Source: Pseudomonadota bacterium
Lineage (GTDB): Bacteria > Pseudomonadota > Gammaproteobacteria > Burkholderiales > Thiobacillaceae
NCBI GenBank assembly: GCA_021802595.1
Contig: JAJZRT010000005.1
Span: 1-29,273, forward strand
Direction: 5' to 3'
DNA: 29,273 nucleotides
Shown piece after piece: positions 8,404 to 16,513 of this stretch. The notes under the pieces are model-generated. The model made no database searches, was not told the origin of the DNA, and saw only the letters and a program-made list of their open reading frames with translations. Within the stretch, counting starts at the first letter, position 1. Every line of letters starts with the position of its first letter. Both the position numbers and the translations under genes were made by a program.

Positions 8404-8858
8404 TCGAGGTTCCGAAACCGGCCATAGAACTGGCCAAGCGCTTTGAGGGCTTCCACCGGGTAGCGAGGGCTGATCCTGGTCGGGCACAGCCGTACATCTG
8501 CCCGGCCGGATACTGGACGATTGGCTACGGCCACCTGTGCGACCCAAAGCACCTACCGATCACTGAGGCCGAGGCCGAGATATACCTGGCCAGTGATCTC
8601 CGGTCGGCGCTCACCGCCACGCTGCGCTATTGCCCGGTGCTGGCCACCGAGCCCGAGGGGCGGCTGGCAGCCATCGTGGATTTTACGTTCAACCTCGGCG
8701 CGGGGCAGTTGCAGACCTCGACGCTACGTCGGAGGATCAACCAGCGAAATTGGCCTGGCGCAGTTAGCGAACTCCGACGGTGGGTATACGGTGGAGGAAG
8801 GGTCTTGCCCGGACTTGTAGTGCGTCGCGCCGCAGAGGCATCGTTGCTACTGGTCTGA
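8400..8858 (+). CDS. Phage lysozyme (endolysin, glycoside hydrolase family 24)
   Basis: This encodes 152 residues with start overlapping the holin stop. The GH24 active-site region is visible: RFEGF with Glu16, then YICPAGYWTIGYGH with Cys34 and Thr40. Many phage lysozymes have the classic Glu-Asp-Thr triad with a Cys in place of the Asp, so Cys34 is a known variant and not a defect. The C-terminal RRWVYGGGRVLPGLVVRRAAEA is also typical. There is no signal peptide or SAR segment, so release should depend on the holin. The enzyme cleaves the glycan strands of peptidoglycan. A strong terminator follows. Confidence 0.93.
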   Translation: MIEVPKPAIELAKRFEGFHRVARADPGRAQPYICPAGYWTIGYGHLCDPKHLPITEAEAEIYLASDLRSALTATLRYCPVLATEPEGRLAAIVDFTFNLGAGQLQTSTLRRRINQRNWPGAVSELRRWVYGGGRVLPGLVVRRAAEASLLLV

Positions 8859-8876
8859 TCAGATTTTTCTGTTTAT

Positions 8877-8918
8877 TGCCCCGTTCTGCCCACTTATGGT
8901 CGGAACGGGGCATTTTTT
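8877..8918 (+). terminator. Rho-independent terminator after the lysis cassette
   Basis: A perfect 10-bp stem, TGCCCCGTTC (8877-8886) with GAACGGGGCA (8903-8912), encloses a 16-base loop and is followed by six T residues (8913-8918). It ends prophage late transcription and separates it from the defence operon. Confidence 0.92.
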
Positions 8919-9087
8919 GTATTTGAGGGCTGCAGCGAAATGCGTGACGAATGAGTCAGCACAATTCAATCACCCCAAGTCATATCAAACCCCATCAAAT
9001 CATGTTCATTCACATTTACAACTACGATCACCCGTGTAATCATTGATGCTGCCGTATTAACGACCATTTTTCGTGGAAATCGAAGTC
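8919..9087 (+). promoter_or_regulatory. Intergenic control region of the defence operon
   Basis: About 170 bases, AT-richer than the flanks, between the phage terminator and the HTH gene. It must contain the operon promoter if the HTH gene heads the operon. The best -35-like box I see is TTTACA (9015-9020), with no good -10 partner, so no promoter is assigned. Two copies of ATCAAA-C/T (8984-8990 and 8994-9000) lie exactly ten bases apart, and TCAATCACCCC precedes them (8966-8976). These are candidate operator repeats. Confidence 0.4.
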
Positions 9088-9288
9088 ATGTCAGAGCGTT
9101 GGCTGTCAGTCGAAGAGATCGCTGCATACCTCGGTGTCAGCAAGGACACGATCTATGCATGGATCAGCAAGAAGAGTATGCCCGCTCGTCGTATTGGCCG
9201 GTTCTGGAAGTTCAAGGCCGACGAAATCGATGAATGGGTTCATTCGGGCGGCGCAGCTGAGAAAGATGGTCAAGGCAAGGCAACATAA
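9088..9288 (+). CDS. Excisionase-like helix-turn-helix DNA-binding protein (putative operon regulator)
   Basis: This encodes 66 residues from ATG 9088. A GTG at 9073 is an alternative adding five residues. The sequence is a winged HTH of the MerR/excisionase (HTH_17) type: WLSVEEIAAYLGVSKDTIYA then WISKK, then the R-R-I-G-R-FWKFKADEIDEW pattern that forms the wing and last helix. Such small proteins bind DNA as transcription regulators or as recombination directionality factors. No integrase is near, and the gene lies at the head of a defence operon, so a regulatory role is inferred. Direct ATCAAA repeats upstream and an inverted TTTTGA repeat downstream are possible targets. Confidence 0.8.
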   Translation: MSERWLSVEEIAAYLGVSKDTIYAWISKKSMPARRIGRFWKFKADEIDEWVHSGGAAEKDGQGKAT

Positions 9289-9305
9289 ACCTTGCCAATC
9301 GGTGC

Positions 9306-9337
9306 GTTTTGATCACCTCATGGGGTTGAGTCAAAAC
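9306..9337. repeat. Inverted repeat upstream of the cytosine methyltransferase
   Basis: GTTTTGA (9306-9312) and TCAAAAC (9331-9337) are perfect 7-bp inverted arms separated by 18 bases. The left arm contains TTTGAT, the reverse complement of the ATCAAA repeats found upstream of the HTH gene. It could be an operator for the HTH protein or for the methyltransferase itself, or an RNA hairpin. This is inference. Confidence 0.45.
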
Positions 9338-9344
9338 TGAGACT

Positions 9345-9350
9345 GGAGGT
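9345..9350 (+). promoter_or_regulatory. Strong Shine-Dalgarno site of the cytosine methyltransferase
   Basis: GGAGGT lies five bases before ATG 9356 and fixes this start. It is one of the best ribosome-binding sites in the defence region and suggests efficient methyltransferase synthesis, in line with the need to mark self DNA first. Confidence 0.75.
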
Positions 9351-9355
9351 AAAAG

Positions 9356-10402
9356 ATGTCAAAAATAGCTTGTATTGATCTTTTTTGCGGAGCGGGGGGG
9401 CTGACGCACGGCTTCGTTCTGGAAGGCATTCCGGTGGTTGCCGGCATCGACATGGATCCGGCATGCCGATTTCCCTATGAAGCAAACAATGATCAGGCGA
9501 AGTTCGTCGAACGCGACATCAGTCAGGTATCTGCGGACGAACTCAATGAATTGTTTGGCGATGCCGACTTGAAGATACTTGCAGGCTGTGCCCCATGCCA
9601 GCCATTCTCGACCTACGCTCAGCGTTACGAATTGGACGGTAAGGACGGGAAGTGGGGGTTGCTGTACCACTTCGCGCGGCTGGCGGAGCAAACCAGCCCT
9701 GACGTCATTACGATGGAAAACGTGCCAACGGTCGCAAAGCACGTCGTGTTCCATGATTTCGTGGATACCCTAAAGAGACTTGGCTACAAGGTTTGGTTCG
9801 ACGTAGTCGATAGTTCCAAGTACGGCGTGCCTCAAATGCGCCGGAGAATGGTCTTGCTTGCATCAAAGTATGGCGAGATCAAGATGATCGAACCAACTCA
9901 CCCAAAGCCCTCGACCGTCCGTCAGGCCATCGGTCGCCTTAGACCATTGCAGGCAGGCGAGGCGGCTCCTCGTGACAGGTTGCATGCGAGCTCGTCTTTG
10001 TCCGAAAAGAATCTGAAGCGTATTCGTGCCTCCAAACCAGGAGGTACGTGGCGCGACTGGCCGGATCATCTCGTTGCCGATTGTCATCGAGTAGAGAGTG
10101 GTCGAACCTATCCAGGTGTCTATGGCCGTATGGAGTGGGATAAGCCGGCCCCAACCATGACGACGCAGTGCTACGGGTTTGGCAATGGTCGATTCGGTCA
10201 CCCCGAGCAAGATCGCGCTATTTCATTGCGCGAGGCAGCGATCTTGCAGAGCTTCCCTCGTGACTACGCCTTTGTGCCTGATGATGGTGAGGTGAGCTTC
10301 ACTGCCTTGGGGCGACTCATCGGCAATGCCGTGCCAGTAGATCTTGGACGTGCCATCGCGAAAAGCATCGATGCCCACCTGTCATCAGTAGTGGATCGGT
10401 AA
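9356..10402 (+). CDS. DNA (cytosine-5)-methyltransferase
   Basis: This encodes 348 residues and shows the C5-MTase motifs in order: motif I DLFCGAGG (residues 8-15, SAM binding), motif IV GCAPCQPFS with catalytic Cys81, motif VI ENVP (121-124), motif VIII QMRRRMVLLAS, motif IX REAAILQSFP and motif X GNAVP. It adds a methyl group to C5 of cytosine. A Vsr-type endonuclease gene follows after five bases, which is the usual partner of a Dcm-like enzyme. In class 2 DISARM a C5-MTase (DrmMII) is the marker, so here it may act as a second self-marking activity beside the adenine enzyme DrmMI. The target sequence cannot be read. Hand-counted stretches give about 52% GC, lower than the phage genes, which suggests separate acquisition. 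Confidence 0.93.
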   Translation: MSKIACIDLFCGAGGLTHGFVLEGIPVVAGIDMDPACRFPYEANNDQAKFVERDISQVSADELNELFGDADLKILAGCAPCQPFSTYAQRYELDGKDGKWGLLYHFARLAEQTSPDVITMENVPTVAKHVVFHDFVDTLKRLGYKVWFDVVDSSKYGVPQMRRRMVLLASKYGEIKMIEPTHPKPSTVRQAIGRLRPLQAGEAAPRDRLHASSSLSEKNLKRIRASKPGGTWRDWPDHLVADCHRVESGRTYPGVYGRMEWDKPAPTMTTQCYGFGNGRFGHPEQDRAISLREAAILQSFPRDYAFVPDDGEVSFTALGRLIGNAVPVDLGRAIAKSIDAHLSSVVDR

Positions 10403-10407
10403 ATCAA

Positions 10408-10878
10408 ATGACGGGGGCTCTCGCGGTGTCGCACATACAGCCCTCGTCACCTGTAGCCAGCCGCCGAATGGCCAAGGTTCGCCAGAAGGGAACCGGAGCG
10501 GAGCTTGCATTACGGAGGGAGTTGTATCGACGTGGCTTGCGTTACCGTGTCGACTACGTGGTTTTGAAACGCCCCCGCAGAGTTGCCGACATTGCATTTC
10601 CTGGTCTCAAGATTGCGGTGTTTGTGGACGGGTGTTACTGGCATGGATGTCCCGAGCACGCCACCTGGCCGAAGCATAACGCCGAGTTCTGGCGGCAAAA
10701 GATCGAAACGAATCGCCTCAGAGACGCCGACACGAATTCGAGGCTGCTCGATGCCGGTTGGACGGTGCTGCGATTCTGGGAACACCAATCACCGATCGAA
10801 GCCGCAGAAACTGCCGCACAGACGGTCGCGATGGCGAAGCGCCGTGCGCCGCCTGCTGGCGCAGACAAGAAGAACTGA
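10408..10878 (+). CDS. vsr: Very-short-patch-repair (Vsr-type) endonuclease
   Basis: This encodes 156 residues. After a poorly conserved N-terminus, it shows the Vsr pattern: a catalytic aspartate in RVADIAF (Asp61), the metal-binding signature FVDGCYWHGCPEH (72-84), the segment FWRQKIETN, then RLLDAGWTVLRFWEHQ. Vsr nicks at T:G mismatches that arise by deamination of 5-methylcytosine and starts their repair, so it protects Dcm target sites from C-to-T mutation. Location right after the C5-MTase fits this. ATG 10408 is used; ATG 10468 (Met21) is an alternative that fits the family's N-terminus well. Within a restriction-like system it might also act as a strand-specific nuclease, but that is speculation. 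Confidence 0.9.
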   Translation: MTGALAVSHIQPSSPVASRRMAKVRQKGTGAELALRRELYRRGLRYRVDYVVLKRPRRVADIAFPGLKIAVFVDGCYWHGCPEHATWPKHNAEFWRQKIETNRLRDADTNSRLLDAGWTVLRFWEHQSPIEAAETAAQTVAMAKRRAPPAGADKKN

Positions 10879-10886
10879 ACAGGAAG

Positions 10887-13800
10887 ATGGCAGACCGTAT
10901 GGAAATCTCGAACGATCAGAAGCACCAGACCTACCGCGCCCGTCCGGAGCCTGGCCAACTGGTCGAGGTTCGCCGCCGCCAATGGGTCGTGGCGGATGTC
11001 ACCTCCTCGAAATTGGAATCGACATCGGCGTCGCAGAACTGCGTGACGCTTTCATCCATCGACGAGGATGGTCTCGGCGAAGAACTGGAAGTCATCTGGG
11101 AGATCGAACCTGGCGCACAAGTCATCGAGCGCGCGGGCCTGCCCTCCATCACCGGGCAGGACGACTCGGGCACGCTCGAAGCATTCCTCGATGCCGTCCG
11201 TTGGGGTGCCGCCACCAATGCCGATAGAGGTTTCCTGCAGGCGCCTTTCCGTAGTGGTGTCAGCATCGAGGACTTCCAGCTAGACCCGCTAGTTCGCGCC
11301 ATCGACATGGCCCGCGTCAATCTGCTCATCGCCGACGACGTCGGCTTGGGCAAGACCATCGAGGCCGGGCTGGTCATCCAGGAGATGCTGCTGCGGCACC
11401 GTGCCCGTACCGTCTTGATCATCTGCCCAGCCTCTCTCCAGGAGAAATGGCGTGTCGAGATGCTGGAGAAGTTCGGCCTCGAGTTCCGCGTGGTCGACAC
11501 CGCTTATATCAAACAACTGCGGCGCGAACGTGGCATCCATGCCAACCCGTGGACCTCCCACCCACGGCTCATTGCCTCGATGGACTGGGTCAAGAGTGGC
11601 GAGGGGCTTCGCGCCATGCGGGATGTCCTGCCACCTCACGCAGGCCATCCGCGCAAGTTCGATCTCCTGGTCGTCGACGAAGCGCATAACATCGCCCCCG
11701 CCGCCGGGGCGCATTACGCGCTGGAGAGTCAGCGAACACGCTTCATCCGCTCGATCAGCCCGCACTTCCAGCACCGCCTGTTCCTGACCGCCACGCCCCA
11801 CAACGGCTACACCGAGTCGTTTACCTCGCTGCTGGAGTTGCTAGACGACCAGCGCTTCGCCCGAAACATCCTCCCCGACGAAAAGCAGTTGAGTCAGGTG
11901 ATGATCCGTCGCCTGAAGAGCGATCTCGTCGACGCCGACGGCAAACCGCTGTATGCCCAGCGCAAGCTGCAGGCGCTGGCGGTCCCTTACACGGCTGAGG
12001 AACGGGATGTCCACCAGAAGCTGAACGATTACTGCGCCAGTCGTGAGAAAGACGCCGAAAAAGCCGGAAGCACCTTCGGTACCTCGTTCGTCAATCAACT
12101 ACTCAAAAAGCGCCTTTTTTCGTCGCCAGCGGCATTTGCGTCTACCCTCGAGAAGCACGTCGCCTCAGTGGCGAACGGTGCTAAGCCCAAAGTCCAGGAT
12201 GCCATGGCTGAGCGCATCCTGCGTAAAGCCATCCTGAAAGTAGATGAGGATTACGCCAACGATCAGGAAGTCGAGAACGCCCAATCGGATGCCGTCGAGG
12301 AGGCTTCACGCCGATCCCAGCCGCTGACTCAAGAACAGCAAAGGATGCTTGCCGATCTGAGGCAATGGGCGCAGCGAGCCAAGAATCAGACCGATTCCAA
12401 GGCCAGAGCCATCCTCGACTGGCTCTCGGCCAACCTGAAACCAGGCGGTCAGTGGAGCGATCGCCGAGTGATCTTGTTCACCGAATACCGCACCACGCAC
12501 CAGTGGATGCACGAGATTCTTGCCAGCCATGGTTTCGGCGGCGAACGCCTCGGTCTGCTCCACGGAGGGCTCACGCAGGACGAGCGTGAGCCCATCAAAG
12601 CGGCCTTCCAGACATCCCCCAAGGATTCCCCCGTCCGCATCCTGCTCGCCACCGATGCAGCCTCGGAAGGTATCGACCTGCAGAACTACTGTAACTGCCT
12701 CATCCACCTGGAGATCCCCTACAACCCCAACGTGATGGAGCAGCGCAACGGGCGTATCGACCGTCACGGGCAACGCGAGAAAGAGGTTCTGATCTGGCAC
12801 CCCGTCGATGGTGGTGAAAAAGGCCATGCCTCGGTCGGTGGCCATGGCGAGGACATCCTGCGTGCGTTGCGCAAACTGGAGTCGATGCGCGCCGACATGG
12901 GCAGCGTCAATCCGGTCATCGCGCCCCAGATGTCCGGCCTCATCGAAGGTTCGGTGAAGGATCTGGACACCCGCCTGGCAGAGGCCAAGATCGCCAAGTC
13001 TCGGCGCTTCGTGCGCGCCGAACGTGAACTGAAAGAGCGCGTCGCCAAGCTCCACGAACGGCTCTTGGCCACGCAGCAGGATTTCCATCTCACGCCTGAC
13101 CACGTCGAGATGGCGGTAAAGACCGGCCTCGCGCTGGCGGGTCGCCCCCCGCTGGAACCCGTCGCTCTCACAGATGCTCCTCCGAGCAGCGCATTCAGGA
13201 TGCCGCCCCTTTCGGGCTCATGGGCGCGTTGCCTGGAGGGCTTGCGTCACCCCCATACCCAACAGATACGCCCCATCACCTTCGACCACGCCGTAGCCAA
13301 GGGGCGAGACGACGTCGTGCTGGTCCACCTGAACCATCGCTTGGTGCAGATGTGCCTGCGTCTGTTGCGTGCCGAAGTTTGGGCGCAGGACGACGTGAAG
13401 AAACTCCATCGCGTCACCGTGCGCACATTGCCGGATGGCAGCATTGAGGGTCCGGCCGTGGTCGTCATCTCGCGGCTGGTCATCACCGGTGGCAACCACC
13501 ATCGCCTTCACGAGGAGCTGACCGTCTCGGGCGGCTATCTGCGCGATCAGTCGTTCCGGCGCGAAGAGGGCGTCACGCGGGTCCAGCAGTGGCTGGACGA
13601 GGCGCAGCCCATCACGGCGAACGATTCGCTGTTCGATGCCCTTCGGGTGCGCTTCGATCGCACTCGACCCGCCATCCTGCAGGCAGTCGACGCCCGATCG
13701 AAGGATCGACTCAAGTTCCTGGCCAACACCTTGCAGGCCCGCAAGCAGCAGGAAATCGACGACATCGGCGCCGTGCTCGACGAACTGGAGAAGGCGATCC

Positions 13801-14039
13801 ACAGCGAGCTCAAGAAAGATCAGCAGCCCGAGCAGCTATCGCTCTTCACCGAGGACGAGCGCATCCAACTCAGGCGCGATACCGCTGCGTTGGAAGCGCG
13901 CCTCGCTCGCATACCCGCAGAACGAATCCAGGAGATGCAAGCCATCGAGACACGTTACGCCAAGCTCGACGACCGCACCTTCCCGGTTGCGGTGATCTTT
14001 CTGGTTCCTGCATCCGCTGCAAAAGGGGTTGCAGCATGA
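10887..14039 (+). CDS. drmD: DISARM class 1 SNF2-family helicase DrmD
   Basis: This encodes 1050 residues from ATG 10887. ATG 10899 is an equally possible start, since AGGAAG (10881-10886) abuts the first ATG but is 12 bases from the second. The order of SNF2/SF2 motifs is clear: Walker A DDVGLGKTIEAG (Lys156), DEAH in LVVDEAHNIA (Asp264-His267), motif III LTATPHNG, then the C-terminal helicase lobe with RVILFTEYRTT, LLATDAASEGIDLQ and QRNGRIDRHGQ (about 619-629). A C-terminal region of about 400 residues with coiled-coil character follows. The next gene overlaps the stop as ATGA. In class 1 DISARM, DrmD with DrmMI forms the class-specific part next to core DrmABC. Length is in the family range. 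Confidence 0.9.
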   Translation: MADRMEISNDQKHQTYRARPEPGQLVEVRRRQWVVADVTSSKLESTSASQNCVTLSSIDEDGLGEELEVIWEIEPGAQVIERAGLPSITGQDDSGTLEAFLDAVRWGAATNADRGFLQAPFRSGVSIEDFQLDPLVRAIDMARVNLLIADDVGLGKTIEAGLVIQEMLLRHRARTVLIICPASLQEKWRVEMLEKFGLEFRVVDTAYIKQLRRERGIHANPWTSHPRLIASMDWVKSGEGLRAMRDVLPPHAGHPRKFDLLVVDEAHNIAPAAGAHYALESQRTRFIRSISPHFQHRLFLTATPHNGYTESFTSLLELLDDQRFARNILPDEKQLSQVMIRRLKSDLVDADGKPLYAQRKLQALAVPYTAEERDVHQKLNDYCASREKDAEKAGSTFGTSFVNQLLKKRLFSSPAAFASTLEKHVASVANGAKPKVQDAMAERILRKAILKVDEDYANDQEVENAQSDAVEEASRRSQPLTQEQQRMLADLRQWAQRAKNQTDSKARAILDWLSANLKPGGQWSDRRVILFTEYRTTHQWMHEILASHGFGGERLGLLHGGLTQDEREPIKAAFQTSPKDSPVRILLATDAASEGIDLQNYCNCLIHLEIPYNPNVMEQRNGRIDRHGQREKEVLIWHPVDGGEKGHASVGGHGEDILRALRKLESMRADMGSVNPVIAPQMSGLIEGSVKDLDTRLAEAKIAKSRRFVRAERELKERVAKLHERLLATQQDFHLTPDHVEMAVKTGLALAGRPPLEPVALTDAPPSSAFRMPPLSGSWARCLEGLRHPHTQQIRPITFDHAVAKGRDDVVLVHLNHRLVQMCLRLLRAEVWAQDDVKKLHRVTVRTLPDGSIEGPAVVVISRLVITGGNHHRLHEELTVSGGYLRDQSFRREEGVTRVQQWLDEAQPITANDSLFDALRVRFDRTRPAILQAVDARSKDRLKFLANTLQARKQQEIDDIGAVLDELEKAIHSELKKDQQPEQLSLFTEDERIQLRRDTAALEARLARIPAERIQEMQAIETRYAKLDDRTFPVAVIFLVPASAAKGVAA

Positions 14040-16480
14040 GCGCCAATACCTTGCATCACGACTGGCTGGCGCTCATCGAGATCTCCGGCCCGTTTCTCGC
14101 CGTTCCCGTACTCAAGGAAGCCTTTCCCCAAGGTCTCGAAGAGCTCGATGGCATCAAGCGCAAACGGCTGCGTCAGGCCTACGAGGAATGGCGCGAGGCG
14201 CTGGAGACGGATGATCCGCAGTTCGCCGAATTGCACGCTGCGTGGATCAATGAGGTGCTGGCGCGCGGGCTGGAACTTGATGAGGACGGCAAAGGCGACG
14301 TTCTGAAGAGCGCCGACTGGTGTGCGGCCAACCTGAATGCCGCCCTGCCCGAACATGGCGTGACGCTGTACCCGGATATGGCCGTCATCGACGAGCAACG
14401 CGCCAACAAGCCGCTGATGCTCATCCACGCCTATGTTCAGGACGTCGACCTCGATGCCACTCTGAAGCGGGATGGATGGGCCGCCACACCGGCTGATCGC
14501 ATGGTTCAACTCTGCCGTGCCACCGGCTGTCGCCTCGGTCTGGTCACCAACGGCGAGCGCTGGATGCTGGTCGACGCCCCGGTGGGCGCCGTCACCACCT
14601 TCGCCAGCTGGTATGCCCGCATCTGGAATCAGGAGCCCATCACCCTGCAAGCCTTCGTGCACCTGCTGGGCATTCGTCGCTTCTTCGTCGATGAATCCGA
14701 GCAATTGCCGGCACTGTTCGACCGCTCCCTGAAATATCAGGACGAGGTCACCGACGCCCTCGGCGAGCAGGTGCGTCGCGCCGTCGAAGTGCTGATCCAG
14801 GCGCTCGACAAGGCCGACCAGGACCGCGATCGCGAGTTGCTGCGTGACGTGAAGGAACCGGAACTCTACGAAGCCGCGCTGACGGTGATGATGCGGCTGG
14901 TGTTCCTGCTCTCAGCCGAGGAGCGCGGCCTGTTGCTCTTGGGCGACGAACGCTACGAGGCCAACTACGCGCTCTCGACGCTGCGCATGCAGTTGCGCAA
15001 GGAATCCGAGGAGATTCTCGAACGCCGCTGGGATGCCTGGTCGCGTCTGTTAGCCATTTTCCGCGCCGTGTTCGGCGGCATCGAACACGAGAACATGCGC
15101 CTGCCCGCGCTGGGCGGCTCGCTTTTCGATCCGGATCGTTTCCCGTTCCTCGAGGGCCGCGCCAAGGGCTCCGACTGGCGCACCGACACGGCTAAGCCGC
15201 TGCCGATCGACAACCGCACCGTGCTGCTGTTGCTTGAGGCGATCCAGCAGTTCCAAGGCCGAACGCTGTCCTATCGCGCGCTGGATGTCGAACAGATCGG
15301 CTACGTCTATGAGGGCCTGCTGGAGCGCACCGTCAAGCGCACTGCCGAGGTTACGCTGGAGCTGGATGGCACCAAGAATGCCAAGGCTCCCTGGGTCGAG
15401 TTGGCCGAGCTGGAATCTGCCCTCCTCGACGGCGCAGAGCGCCTTGCCGAATTGCTGCAGGAGCGTTCAGGCTGTTCCGCCAGCCGTGTGCACAACGATC
15501 TGGCCAAGCCTGTGGACGATATGCTTGCCGACCGTCTGCTGGCCGCCTGCCATGGGGACACCAACCTTCGTAACCGCATCAAGCCTTTTGCCCACCTGGT
15601 GCGCACTGACCCTTGGGGTTACCCGCTGGTCTATCCCGCCGGGGCCTTCATCGTCACCACCGGCTCTGACCGTCGCGAGACCGGAACCCACTACACCCCA
15701 AAATCGCTCACCGAGGCCATCGTCACCGAGACACTGACGCCGATCGCCTACGTGGGGCCGGCTGAGGGCACTCCGCGAGAGCAGTGGGTACTGAAATCGC
15801 CCGCAGAACTGCTCGACCTCAAGATCTGCGACCCAGCCATGGGCTCAGGCGCCTTCTTGGTGCAGGCCTGCCGTTGGCTGGCCGATCGACTTGTCGAGGC
15901 TTGGTCACAGGCCGAAGGCAGCGGAAAGACGGTGAGTGTGGATGGCGCAGTGTTGGATGCACCGGACACCAAGGAGCCACTACCCCGCGACACCGAGGCC
16001 CGCACCGTGATCGCCCGCCGACTCATCGCCGAGCGCTGCCTCTACGGCGTCGATCTGAATCCACTGGCCGTCGAACTCGCCAAGCTCTCCATCTGGTTGG
16101 TGACACTGGCCAAGGGGCGGCCCTTCGGCTTCCTTGATCACAACCTGCGCTGCGGCGATAGTCTGCTCGGCATTCATCGGCTGGATCAGCTCACCGAGCT
16201 CATGATGGTGCCGACCGGGAAAGGTCAGCAACGATTGTTCGGGCAGAACATCGAGCGGGCGGTTCACGAGGCGATTGAGTTGCGGCAGCGGCTGCGCGAG
16301 ATGCCGATCCGAGATATCCGTGACGTCGAAGCCATGGCACGACTGGATGCCGATGCGCGCCAAAAGCTCAAAGTGCCGGAGCGTGTCGCCAATGCTTTCA
16401 TCGCGGAGGTGCTGATTTCAGGCGGAAATGCGAACTACCTGTCCAGTGCCGTCGGCACGCTCGCGATTCAAGCCGGATAG
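14036..16480 (+). CDS. drmMI: DISARM class 1 adenine methyltransferase DrmMI, N-terminal part ended by amber codon
   Basis: This encodes 814 residues from ATG 14036, which overlaps the drmD stop (ATGA). It holds the N-terminal domain and the first part of an Eco57I-like N6-adenine methyltransferase fold: motif I ICDPAMGSGAFLVQACR (Asp599 to about 612, SAM binding), then the LYGVDLNPLAVELAKLSIWL segment. Translation ends at TAG 16478-16480, but the frame stays open beyond it to 18112, where the catalytic NPPF motif lies. As read, this product lacks the catalytic half and should be unable to methylate. The full reading would be 1358 residues, a normal size for DrmMI. Confidence 0.88.
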   Translation: MSANTLHHDWLALIEISGPFLAVPVLKEAFPQGLEELDGIKRKRLRQAYEEWREALETDDPQFAELHAAWINEVLARGLELDEDGKGDVLKSADWCAANLNAALPEHGVTLYPDMAVIDEQRANKPLMLIHAYVQDVDLDATLKRDGWAATPADRMVQLCRATGCRLGLVTNGERWMLVDAPVGAVTTFASWYARIWNQEPITLQAFVHLLGIRRFFVDESEQLPALFDRSLKYQDEVTDALGEQVRRAVEVLIQALDKADQDRDRELLRDVKEPELYEAALTVMMRLVFLLSAEERGLLLLGDERYEANYALSTLRMQLRKESEEILERRWDAWSRLLAIFRAVFGGIEHENMRLPALGGSLFDPDRFPFLEGRAKGSDWRTDTAKPLPIDNRTVLLLLEAIQQFQGRTLSYRALDVEQIGYVYEGLLERTVKRTAEVTLELDGTKNAKAPWVELAELESALLDGAERLAELLQERSGCSASRVHNDLAKPVDDMLADRLLAACHGDTNLRNRIKPFAHLVRTDPWGYPLVYPAGAFIVTTGSDRRETGTHYTPKSLTEAIVTETLTPIAYVGPAEGTPREQWVLKSPAELLDLKICDPAMGSGAFLVQACRWLADRLVEAWSQAEGSGKTVSVDGAVLDAPDTKEPLPRDTEARTVIARRLIAERCLYGVDLNPLAVELAKLSIWLVTLAKGRPFGFLDHNLRCGDSLLGIHRLDQLTELMMVPTGKGQQRLFGQNIERAVHEAIELRQRLREMPIRDIRDVEAMARLDADARQKLKVPERVANAFIAEVLISGGNANYLSSAVGTLAIQAG
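16478..16480 (+). other. In-frame amber codon interrupting drmMI
   Basis: TAG occupies codon 815 of the 14036-18112 reading frame. Before it the protein reads SSAVGTLAIQAG, after it AVDGQHDAIEDLVRRAHDAL, with no frame change and no other stop. A single base change could have made it from CAG (Gln), TGG (Trp) or another codon. It falls between motif I and the NPPF motif. It could be a true nonsense mutation, a sequencing error, or a suppressed codon. Confidence 0.9.
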
Positions 16481-16513
16481 GCCGTCGATGGTCAGCACGA
16501 CGCAATAGAAGAC

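Noticed and set aside
9088..9288. HTH protein as a prophage excisionase
   Set aside because: The fold allows it, but it lies after the late terminator with no integrase nearby and at the head of the defence operon, so a regulator is more likely. Not excluded.
13589..14035. Upstream extension of the drmMI frame
   Set aside because: The frame is open here only because it overlaps drmD in another frame. The ATG at 14036 with ATGA overlap gives a normal DrmMI N-terminus.
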